A program made the translations under genes and the position numbers. The notes below the pieces were generated by a model. That model had not been told where the DNA came from, made no database searches, and saw nothing but the letters and a program-made list of their open reading frames with translations. DNA of 12,656 bases from CAZALT01 sp964485515 (GTDB lineage Bacteria; Actinomycetota; Acidimicrobiia; Acidimicrobiales; Acidimicrobilacustridaceae), in NCBI GenBank assembly GCA_964485515.1, contig CAZALT010000101.1, forward strand, positions 1 through 12,656, in the 5' to 3' direction. This document shows, piece by piece, positions 1 through 5,731 of this stretch. The first letter of the stretch is position 1, and each line of letters starts with the position of its first letter.

Positions 1-1
1 C

Positions 2-91
2 GTCTCACTCATCGACGTCGAGAGCGACGCTGGTCACCGGTTCACCCGCCTCACCAACGCCTACCGCCGCTGGCTGGGCATCGATCAGTAG
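2..91 (+). CDS. C-terminal fragment of an unidentified protein
   Basis: An open frame enters from the left edge and ends at a TAG at 89-91, encoding about 29 residues that finish in RFTRLTNAYRRWLGIDQ. The start and most of the gene lie outside the window. The basic and aromatic tail would suit a DNA-binding or mobile-element protein, but I do not recognise the family and assign no function. The following ~115 bases, up to the toxin remnant, show no gene or clear signal. Confidence 0.35.
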   Translation, partial: VSLIDVESDAGHRFTRLTNAYRRWLGIDQ

Positions 92-206
92 TCGCGCACG
101 ACGCTGAGCACCAGAGAGTGGGTGTGACGACGAAGCTGGGATCGACCCGACCCGCACCGTCGACCGGCCTCCTCTCGGACGCATGACCGATGTCGTCATC
201 TGCCGA

Positions 207-763
207 TCAGCCCGATCTAGCCGTGCGGCGTCGCACCTCGTCAGCGAATGCAGGTGTGCCGCCTCGCTCGAGGGCATCGAGGATCTGGGGGAGCGTCCGC
301 GGGACTCGACGGTTGGCGGCTGCTTGCCGCGTCAACTCGTCGACCACTGCGCCGGGCGCGAGGTCGAGCAGGTCGAGGAGGAAGGTGTCGGGTGGATGAC
401 CTCGATCGCGTACGGCTCGGTGCTGTGGTCGGGAAAGTCGGTGGTGTTGAAGGTGACGATCGCTCCGGCATTGGCTCTCACCGCCGCCGCGAGGACGTGG
501 CGGTCCTTCGGGTCGCAGGTCAGCCCATCCATGAGCGACTGGTAGCCAGTGACCTCGGCATCGGGGAACGCTGCGGTCAACTGACCGAGCAGATGGCCGA
601 CCGCCGACGGGTCGACCACCTCGACCAGGTTCCGTCGCAGCTCCTCGATGATGTCGGCTGACCACAGCGCCCGGTACAGACCTCGCTCGGTCAGCCGAAG
701 CATGGTGTCGCGGAGGTGCGCCGGGTACAGCGCGCAGGTATCGAGCACGACGGAGAACGTCAT
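207..763 (-). pseudogene. PIN-domain toxin (VapC-like), frameshifted
   Basis: The N-terminal frame starts at ATG 763 and encodes a PIN ribonuclease core: VVLDTCALYP with Asp8, the acidic pair Glu40/Glu41 in IIEELRRN, CDPKDRHVLAAA with Asp84 and Asp87, and FNTTDF with Asp109. These are the metal-binding acidic positions of PIN nucleases. After IEVIHP, near 389-391, the frame breaks. The natural continuation DTFLLDLLDLAPGAVVDELTRQ lies in the other frame and runs to a TGA at 207-209. Deletion of one base (CCGGAC to CCGAC) would explain this. The rejoined product is about 185 aa, as in PIN proteins with a VapC50-type C-terminal domain. The gene begins 6 bases after the HTH gene ends, the usual antitoxin-toxin layout. 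The unrepaired product would be 143 aa with a scrambled tail; the PIN core is complete, so residual activity cannot be excluded. A sequencing error is possible. Confidence 0.75.
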
Positions 764-769
764 GAAGAC

Positions 770-1234
770 TTACCGGGTGCGCTTGGGCGTGGCGGTCCGC
801 TCGTAGAGGTCGGCCTCGTCGGCGATCTCGACCATCCGGTCGAGCGCAGCGCGCCGCTCGACCGATGCCCGCTCGCGATACGCAAGGACGTCTGCGAGGC
901 GGACACGACGGTGGCGGCCGGGCTGTTCGAAGGGGATCTCACCGGACTCGAGCAGCTTCACGACCGTGGGCCGGCTCACGCCCAACAGGTCGGCCGCCTC
1001 CTGGGTGGTGAGGCGTTGGTGCACGGGTGCGATCGTCACTGCTTGGCCCTGGGCCATAGCGTCGACGATGTCGCGCAGCACCTCGAACACCTCCGCCGGC
1101 AGGACCAGATGCTCTCCGTCAGGGCCCGACAACGTCGTGATCGGCTCCGCGCCGAACCCATCGAGCATCGCCACAAGGGCTCCCAGCGGTTCAGCCGGCG
1201 GTAGGACGGTTCGTTCGATCGTGGGTGTCGACAT
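770..1234 (-). CDS. HTH antitoxin, excisionase-type DNA-binding protein
   Basis: A 154-aa protein. Residues ~75-120 form a MerR/excisionase-like helix-turn-helix (LTTQEAADLLGVSRPTVVKLLESG followed by HRRVRLADVLAYR), and the C-terminal helix of ~35 residues probably contacts the toxin. Start 1234 was chosen over an upstream in-frame ATG because AGGAGG stands 7 bases before it and the protein N-terminus looks normal. Its partner is the PIN gene immediately downstream. By family logic it binds the PIN protein and represses their shared promoter. Such HTH/PIN pairs are common in Actinobacteria and annotators often call the HTH member an excisionase. A true excisionase role next to the integrase remnant is an alternative, but the PIN partner favours antitoxin. 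Confidence 0.8.
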   Translation of the reverse strand: MSTPTIERTVLPPAEPLGALVAMLDGFGAEPITTLSGPDGEHLVLPAEVFEVLRDIVDAMAQGQAVTIAPVHQRLTTQEAADLLGVSRPTVVKLLESGEIPFEQPGRHRRVRLADVLAYRERASVERRAALDRMVEIADEADLYERTATPKRTR

Positions 1235-1260
1235 GCCGGTCCTCCTTCTCGACTCCCCAG

Positions 1261-1289
1261 AATGTACGGTTAATTCGAAAGATTCGCAA
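1261..1289 (-). promoter_or_regulatory. Promoter for the HTH/PIN pair
   Basis: On the reverse strand, TTGCGA (1289-1284) and TACATT (1266-1261) are separated by exactly 17 bases, a plausible -35/-10 pair of actinobacterial type (TANNNT). The spacer contains the palindrome TTCGAA, a possible autoregulatory half-site. Transcription would begin near 1254, giving a short leader containing the AGGAGG of the HTH gene. Confidence 0.45.
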
Positions 1290-1309
1290 CCCCCTTCTGC
1301 GGCGCGCAC

Positions 1310-1420
1310 TCGTTCTACCGAACTGCTCGACGTCGCCTCTGAGCTGTTGACCTGCGGATTCACAAATTGCGCTGTCCTGCTCGACATTCGGGCGCACCGG
1401 TTCTAACGATCGTTCTACCG
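1310..1420. repeat. Three copies of GTTCTAMCG between divergent genes
   Basis: GTTCTACCG occurs at 1312-1320 and 1412-1420, exactly 100 bases apart, within the 11-mer TCGTTCTACCG. A one-mismatch copy, GTTCTAACG, lies at 1400-1408, 12 bases before the last copy. Between the last two sits the palindrome AACGATCGTT. They occupy the 228-base gap between the HTH gene and the integrase remnant and could be operator or integrase/excisionase arm sites. Function is inference. Confidence 0.35.
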
Positions 1421-1462
1421 GGTTCCGGACCGTCCAGATCCGGCAGAACAGGAGGATCCACC

Positions 1463-1560
1463 ATGCAGGGACACGTTGCCCGCAAACGGGACCGCTACTA
1501 CGCGGTCATCTACGAAGGACTCGATCCCGTCACCGGGACGCCTGCGGTTCACGGGGTGCG
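1463..1560 (+). pseudogene. Tyrosine integrase, N-terminal remnant
   Basis: ATG 1463 has a strong ribosome-binding site (AGGAGGATCCACC before the ATG). The first ~30 codons read MQGHVARKRDRYYAVIYEGLDPVTG, which matches the N-terminal arm-binding domain typical of phage and ICE tyrosine recombinases of Actinobacteria. The expected Arg/Trp-rich continuation is absent; the frame becomes meaningless once the mannosidase coding sequence begins in a different frame at about 1563. The core-binding and catalytic domains (R-H-R-Y) are missing, so no recombinase is made. The exact break, between about 1535 and 1563, cannot be set by eye. Confidence 0.65.
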
Positions 1561-1562
1561 GG

Positions 1563-3686
1563 ATGACCACACCGGACACGTTGCTGCCCGAGGACGAGCT
1601 GTTGCTGCGCGATCTGTTGATCGGTCAGGAGTGGCTCCGCGAGCGCGGCATGGTGCAGGAGCCTCGCCTCCTCTACCTGCCGGACAGTTTCGGTCACTCG
1701 CCCGGGGTGCCGGCCCTGCTGCGGGCAGCGGGCATCGACTACGCGGCGGTGTGTCGGATCGACGGGATGCGGTTCCCGGGGGCGGACATGGAGCCGGCGG
1801 CCAACTTCCCTCGGCCCGGCACGAGCGCGGCCAACCTGATCGGTGAGGGAAGTGCCGATTTCGTGTGGCGCGCCTCCGATGGCAGCGAGGTCCTGGCCCA
1901 CTGGATGTCTCACGGGTACGGCCACGGCGACATGGTTGCCAGCGGCGGGGTCAGCCGTGCGCTGGGCCTGCCGGTCTCGTGGCCCGACCGTCGACCCGGT
2001 CACGTCGATCGCCGCGTCGACGGCTACCTGGAGGACCTGCGCCCCTTGGCGCGCACGCCGTACCGACTGCTGGCCATCGGCTTCGACTTCGTGCGGCCCA
2101 TCCCGTGGCTGCTCGACCTGCTGGACGGGTGGAACGACCGCCACCACGACCGGACCGGCACGTGGCTGGTCAACGCCGGTATCGACGACTACCTCGATCT
2201 CGTCGCCGAGCACCGGGAGCGTCTGCTCACCCTCGACTTCGACCCGAACCCATACTGGATGGGCTTCTACGCCAGCCGTCCCGCCATCAAGGCCGATGCA
2301 CGGGATCTCGGCAGGCGGCTCGTCGCCGCCGACGCCGCACGGGCGACGACCACGCTCGCAAGCGACGAGCCGGTCACCAACCCAGAGGAGAGCCGGTCGG
2401 CGTGGTGGACCGCCGCCACCTCCAACCACCACGACTTCGTGACCGGAACGGCTCCCGATCGGGTGGCCCGTGGGGAGCAGGCCGGGTCTCTGGTCGATGC
2501 CATCGCCGCCACACCATGGCCCGAACCACCCTCGACAGAGGACCGCGACAGCTCTCCGGACGAGGAGCCCCGCGGGGCGTTGTCCGTCCGGCGTGACGGT
2601 CGGTTGGTGCGCGTCGCCGCGCCGTGAGGCACCGCGACCTTCGACCCCCACAGGGGAGGCGCCCTGGCCAGCCTGCTCGATGCATCCGGGTTCGAGCTTC
2701 TCGCCGGGCCGAGCCTGGAGCTGCACTCCTACTCCGAGAGCGGCAGCCTCTGGAGGATGGGCCAGGAGTTGCACGGTGGACGTTGGTCGCTATCGGACCG
2801 CAGTACCCGCCGCCCCGCCCACGTCGATGTCGACATCAGCAGCGACCGCTCGACCGCACGCGTGTCGGTCCGAGCGACCCTCGCCGGGCGGACGGCCACC
2901 CTCCACCACCACCTCGACGCAGGTGACCCCACGATCGTCACCCGCACCGAGATGCGGGCTCCGTCGCGCCGCACGGTGACCCTCGTGGCCCGCCAAGCCG
3001 CCCCCGTGGCCGGGGTGTCCATGCACCAACCGGGCGGGATGGTCGAGCGTCCGCTCCGCCGCTGGTACGACCCCACCTACTGGCCGCTGCACTCGTTCGC
3101 CACCAACCACTCGGCTCCCGGTGACGACCGCCAGGGCCGACTCGCGGTGGCTACCGCCACCCCCACCGGCATCCACCTCGAACCGGACGGCACCATCGAG
3201 GTCGTTGTTGCTCGCACGGCCGTGAAGGAGGTCGCGTTCGGTGTCGTGCCGGTGATGGCGCCAGCCTGGGGGCGACGCTGGGGGACTCAGAGTGCGGTCG
3301 TGGTCCTCGGCTGGCACGAGCCGGACGACCGCTCGATAGCCGTCTCGCTCGGCCGTCGACTCGCGTGCCTCGCCGATCGGGCCGCCGGTCGACCGACCGT
3401 CGCCTTTCCGGTCGAGGTGGACGACCCAGATGTCGAGATCATCGCCGTCAAGCCCGCCGATCGCGGCGACGGGGCCATCGTCCGCATCCGCGACTGGGCT
3501 TCCTCGGGCACCCTCCGGCATGTGCTGCTATCCCTGACAAGTGCCGTCGATGTCGACATCGCCTCGGCCCACCTCTCCGACAGCCGCGAGCGCGACACCG
3601 CGCCGCTACTGGTCCACTCAGCCGGAGTGGACGTCCCGATCGCCGGTCACATCACCACCGTGCGCATCTCGACGTCGCGCCGTTGA
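1563..3686 (+). pseudogene. GH38 alpha-mannosidase, N-truncated, in-frame stop
   Basis: One reading frame spans the segment and matches glycoside hydrolase family 38. The motif YLPDSFGHSPGVP (codons ~1672-1710) carries the catalytic nucleophile Asp at 1682-1684. NHHDFVTGTAPDRVARGEQ (~2424-2480) matches the HHDAITGT zinc-ligand region and the middle domain. The beta-rich C-terminal domain follows, with HQPGGMVERPLRRWYDPTYWPLHSF. Homology begins at about PDTLLPEDELLLRDLLIG, so the N-terminal ~100 residues with the zinc-binding His-x-Asp motif are missing. A TGA at 2625-2627 interrupts the frame, which then continues cleanly to the TGA at 3684-3686. Loss of the metal-binding N-terminus plus a stop codon indicates a dead gene. 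It has no evident link to the sulfur locus. An internal ATG at 1563 could start a 354-aa fragment. Confidence 0.85.
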
Positions 3687-3689
3687 CCA
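3684..3689. repeat. TGACCA direct repeat at the right edge of the mannosidase segment
   Basis: TGACCA at 3684-3689 begins with the mannosidase stop codon and abuts the truncated peroxiredoxin. The same hexamer occurs at 1564-1569, where mannosidase homology begins after the integrase remnant. It could be a target-site duplication or recombination microhomology; six bases may also match by chance. Confidence 0.3.
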
Positions 3690-3797
3690 GGCGCGCAGGT
3701 CGGACAGGGTGAGCTCGCCGTTCGTCGTCACGGCGGTGAAGTCGGGCGCAGGCTCGTTGAGCCGCACGGCGGGTTGGTTCACGCTTGCATCATCCAT
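3690..3797 (-). pseudogene. Peroxiredoxin (AhpC/TSA), N-terminal remnant
   Basis: From ATG 3797 on the reverse strand the frame gives MDDASVNQPAVRLNEPAPDFTAVTTNGELTLSDLR, the typical beginning of a 1-Cys or Prx6-type peroxiredoxin (APDF.A.TT.GE..LSD). GGAG sits 7 bases before the ATG. After LSDLR the expected GRWVVLFSHPADFTPVC with the peroxidatic cysteine is absent, and the sequence runs into the 3' end of the mannosidase pseudogene. The catalytic part is therefore gone from this window. A CstR-type operator at 3843-3858 lies 46 bases upstream, so the intact gene probably belonged to the same sulfur-stress regulon. An open frame continues to 3618 but is unrelated sequence. Confidence 0.7.
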
Positions 3798-3842
3798 TGG
3801 GATCTCCGTTCTTGGTCGGGTATGTGCCACGCACAACCACAT

Positions 3843-3858
3843 ATACCCCCTGGGGTAT
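3843..3858. promoter_or_regulatory. CstR/CsoR-type operator upstream of the peroxiredoxin remnant
   Basis: ATACCCCCTGGGGTAT fits ATACCC-N4-GGGTAT, the G/C-tract palindrome bound by CsoR-family repressors. On the reverse strand a TATATG (3844-3839) at its edge could serve as the -10 for the peroxiredoxin. It lies 134 bases before the thioredoxin start, which has its own copy. Confidence 0.75.
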
Positions 3859-3977
3859 TCCGAAGTCTGCGAGTTCGAACGTGTTCCGCCAACTGAGCGC
3901 CGAACGTCCGATCGTGGATCGATGGTGATCCCGCCGACGCTGAGGCGGCAGCCACGAGCGCTCCGGCGCCGTCGCTG

Positions 3978-3993
3978 ATACCCTATGGGGTAT
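3978..3993. promoter_or_regulatory. CstR-type operator overlapping the thioredoxin start codon
   Basis: ATACCCTATGGGGTAT; its last two bases are the first two of ATG 3992-3994. TACCCT (3979-3984) fits a TANNNT -10 placed so that transcription would begin at or next to the A of the ATG, giving a leaderless mRNA. No ribosome-binding site is present upstream. The 20 bases 3975-3994 are identical to 4451-4470. Repressor on this site would block polymerase directly. Confidence 0.75.
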
Positions 3994-4408
3994 GACTGTC
4001 GTTTCGATCTGCCCGGCCTGCGCCCAGAACAACCGCTTGCCGTTCGCGGCTGCGGGACATGTGCGTTGCGGGTCCTGTCAGACCGACCTCGCGTGGATCG
4101 TGGAGGCCGACGACGACGACTTCACCGAGGCGATCGACTCGACGGGTGTGGTCCTGGTTGACTTCTGGGCACCGTGGTGCGGGCCGTGCCGAGCGGTCGC
4201 GCCAGCCCTCGAGGCGGCGGCCAGCGAGTTCGCTGGACGGCTCAAGGTCGTCAAGGTGAACGTCGACGAGGCCCCTACGGTGGCCTCGAGCTACCGCGTC
4301 CAGGGCATCCCCGCGCTCCTGCTCCTGCGCGACGGCCAGCCGCTTGCCCGCCAGGTCGGTGCGCTGCCCGTCAACCGGCTGCTCGACTGGATCCAAGGCC
4401 ACCTCTGA
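3992..4408 (+). CDS. trxC: Thioredoxin 2 (TrxC-like) with N-terminal zinc motif
   Basis: A 138-aa cytoplasmic thiol-disulfide oxidoreductase. The N-terminus has two CxxC pairs (C7-C10 in CPAC, C26-C29 in CGSC) forming the zinc ribbon that separates thioredoxin 2 from thioredoxin 1. The thioredoxin fold follows with active site WAPWCGPC (C63, C66) and the cis-proline loop GIPALLLL (P107). Length matches E. coli TrxC. Thioredoxins reduce protein disulfides and can strip persulfides from proteins, which suits a gene under a persulfide-responsive operator. The start at 3992 places the zinc motif correctly. Translation is probably leaderless because the operator occupies the usual ribosome-binding site. 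It is separated from the next gene by 59 bases carrying a second copy of the operator-start unit, so it appears to be its own transcription unit. Confidence 0.93.
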   Translation: MTVVSICPACAQNNRLPFAAAGHVRCGSCQTDLAWIVEADDDDFTEAIDSTGVVLVDFWAPWCGPCRAVAPALEAAASEFAGRLKVVKVNVDEAPTVASSYRVQGIPALLLLRDGQPLARQVGALPVNRLLDWIQGHL

Positions 4409-4453
4409 CGAACGGCCAGCGGTCGAGGGGCGTTGCAGGTCAGCAGCACTCTG

Positions 4454-4469
4454 ATACCCTATGGGGTAT
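4454..4469. promoter_or_regulatory. CstR-type operator at the start of the seven-ORF operon
   Basis: ATACCCTATGGGGTAT, the same sequence as the thioredoxin operator, overlaps ATG 4468-4470. Within it TACCCT (4455-4460) fits a TANNNT -10. TTGCAG (4433-4438), 16 bases upstream, is a weak -35 candidate. No ribosome-binding site precedes the ATG, again indicating a leaderless transcript. Confidence 0.72.
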
Positions 4470-4656
4470 GTGTAGCCGAGTGATGTGCCCGTCCTGCAAT
4501 CGTCCTACCTATGCCGGGTGCGGCAACCACGTCGAGCAGGTGCTCGGCGACGTCGCCCCTGACCGACGGTGCCAGTGCACACCGCACACACGACCAACGA
4601 AGGCGCCGCGGTTCGGCCTCAAGCGACTCACCGCACGACGTCAGCGTCGACCATGA
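4468..4656 (+). CDS. Small cysteine-rich putative zinc protein
   Basis: A 62-aa protein with Cys at 2, 7, 10, 18, 35 and 37 and His21, in MCSRVMCPSCNRPTYAGCGNHVEQVL and RRCQC, followed by a basic tail. I recall this pattern (CxxCxxPTxAGCGxHVxxVL...RCxC) from a widespread family of small bacterial proteins usually annotated hypothetical; zinc binding is inferred from the cysteine spacing. Its start directly abuts the operator, so it is the first gene of the operon. It could be a metal-binding, thiol-buffering or sensing protein whose cysteines are targets of persulfide. The function is unknown. The start is well supported because the arrangement repeats that of the thioredoxin gene. Confidence 0.8.
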   Translation: MCSRVMCPSCNRPTYAGCGNHVEQVLGDVAPDRRCQCTPHTRPTKAPRFGLKRLTARRQRRP

Positions 4657-4735
4657 ACACCCCGTTCGACGGTTCCACCACGCGCTCCGGTCTCGCCGAG
4701 CGCGCCCGCCCACCGCACCTCTAGGAGGCACCAGC

Positions 4736-5128
4736 ATGCGAGCGATCACTACCACCGTCCCCCTCCCCGCCGGCGAGGCGGAGGCTGCCATCCGAACCGC
4801 GCTCGCCGACGTGGGCTTCGGCATCCTGACCGAGATCGACATCGCGGCCACGCTCAAGGCCAAGCTCGATGTCGACCGTCCGGCCCTCAAGATCCTCGGC
4901 GCCTGCAACCCGACCTTCGCACACCAGGCGCTCGAGTTGGATCCCACCGCAGCCCTGGTCCTGCCCTGCAACGTGGTGCTCGAACCCGACGGCTCCGGCG
5001 GCACGCGCATCAGCGTCGTCGACCCCCGCGACCTCGTCCCCGATCCGGCCTTCGGCGAGTTGACCAGCGCCGCCGCGTCACAGCTCACGGCCGCGCTCGC
5101 CTCGCTCGACCCCGACACGGAGCGCTGA
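4736..5128 (+). CDS. DUF302 family protein
   Basis: A 130-aa soluble protein matching DUF302: an N-terminal strand MRAITTTVPLPAGEAEAAIRTALADVGFGILTEIDIAATLKAKL, then LKILGACNP (C57), TFAHQALELDP and LVLPCNVVL (C78). The ATG at 4736 has AGGAGG 8 bases upstream; the open frame extends further upstream but without family similarity. The biochemical role of DUF302 proteins is not settled. They often occur next to sulfur-oxidation or redox genes, which agrees with the setting. The two cysteines flanking the core could be reactive. It follows the Cys-rich gene after 79 bases with no terminator seen, so it is probably co-transcribed. Confidence 0.9.
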   Translation: MRAITTTVPLPAGEAEAAIRTALADVGFGILTEIDIAATLKAKLDVDRPALKILGACNPTFAHQALELDPTAALVLPCNVVLEPDGSGGTRISVVDPRDLVPDPAFGELTSAAASQLTAALASLDPDTER

Positions 5129-5130
5129 CC

Positions 5131-5301
5131 GTGGGTTGCTGCGGATGGCGAGCATCGGACACCAGTCGCGTCAGTGCGACCGGCGCGTCGTCGGACGATG
5201 GCCAGCCGACGGCCCTCGACACGAAGGACGAGACCATGACGGACCAGCCAACGGACCACGCCACCCCGCCAGTCGCGCCGTCCGAGGACGAGGATCGATG
5301 A
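5131..5301 (+). CDS. Small hypothetical protein, translationally coupled
   Basis: A 56-residue frame starts at GTG 5131, two bases after the DUF302 stop, and ends at a TGA (5299-5301) that overlaps the ATG of the next gene in an ATGA junction. The peptide begins MGCCGWRAS and ends in an acidic, proline-rich stretch (DHATPPVAPSEDEDR). An alternative internal start at 5236, with AAGGA upstream, gives 21 aa. I recognise no family. The tight fit between two confident genes is the main support; the paired cysteines at the N-terminus are compatible with the thiol theme. Confidence 0.45.
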   Translation: MGCCGWRASDTSRVSATGASSDDGQPTALDTKDETMTDQPTDHATPPVAPSEDEDR

Positions 5302-5621
5302 CGGCACTTCGAACGACGTCGGACCGTCCGACCACGCCCACCGTGACCCAACCGGAGGCTCCGGCGCTGGAACGCCGCGGCCGGGCATGGCTGCTCTGGT
5401 CGTTCCTGCTGTGCCCCTGCCACCTGCCGCTCACCCTGGCCGTGCTGGCATCGGTGCTTGCCGGCACGTCGTTCGGGGTCGTGCTGCGCGATCACGCCTG
5501 GGTGGCCGGCACGGTGATCACCCTCGCCTGGCTCGGTGGCACGGGGTACGGCCTCCGACTCATCCGCCAGGCCGACCGCGCCAACGGCACCTGTCCCATC
5601 CCGAAGCGACGACGGCGATGA
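5298..5621 (+). CDS. MerE-like small membrane protein with CPCHLP motif
   Basis: A 107-aa protein: a soluble N-terminus of ~28 residues, then two predicted membrane helices (residues ~31-62 and ~67-90) and a basic tail PKRRRR with Cys99. The first helix contains LLCPCHLPLTLAVLASVLAGT (C39, C41, H42), the signature of MerE and related small transporters, where a vicinal cysteine pair inside the membrane passes on a soft ligand such as mercuric ion. No merA, merR or merT is nearby, so mercury transport is not assumed. In a persulfide-responsive operon the cysteine pair could handle a sulfur species or a thiophilic metal; that is inference. ATG 5298 overlaps the stop of the previous ORF, and the TGA at 5619-5621 overlaps the ATG of the next. 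Confidence 0.78.
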   Translation: MTALRTTSDRPTTPTVTQPEAPALERRGRAWLLWSFLLCPCHLPLTLAVLASVLAGTSFGVVLRDHAWVAGTVITLAWLGGTGYGLRLIRQADRANGTCPIPKRRRR

Positions 5622-5731
5622 CCGTTCGCCGTTCGCCCGATGGCCGGGCATCCGTCCTCTACGCGCACCTGGTCGAACCTGACGCAACGCGACACCGCGA
5701 GCCGATGCATGTCGATGGCAACGACAGCTGA
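5618..5731 (+). CDS. Possible short coupled ORF (37 aa)
   Basis: ATG 5618 overlaps the preceding stop in an ATGA junction, and the frame runs to TGA 5729-5731, encoding MTVRRSPDGRASVLYAHLVE and 17 more residues. It overlaps the beginning of the MFS gene in another frame. No family is recognised. It may be a coupling leader that delivers ribosomes to the MFS start, or a chance frame; the ATGA junction is the only positive evidence. Confidence 0.25.
   Translation: MTVRRSPDGRASVLYAHLVEPDATRHREPMHVDGNDS

Noticed and set aside
381..400. Programmed -1 frameshift in the PIN gene
   Set aside because: No slippery heptamer is present at CACCCGACACC, and PIN toxins are not known to use recoding; a one-base deletion is simpler.
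2625..2627. TGA inside the mannosidase read as selenocysteine
   Set aside because: GH38 enzymes are not selenoproteins, the gene already lacks its metal-binding N-terminus, and no SECIS-like hairpin stands out after the codon.
1530..2774. Long reverse-strand open frame (414 codons) opposite the mannosidase
   Set aside because: Its Gly/Val/Arg-rich translation has no recognisable motif; it is the GC-driven shadow of the mannosidase frame.
5298..5621. Mercury resistance operon
   Set aside because: Only the CPCHLP motif resembles MerE; no merA, merT, merP or merR is present, and the operator type is CstR rather than MerR.
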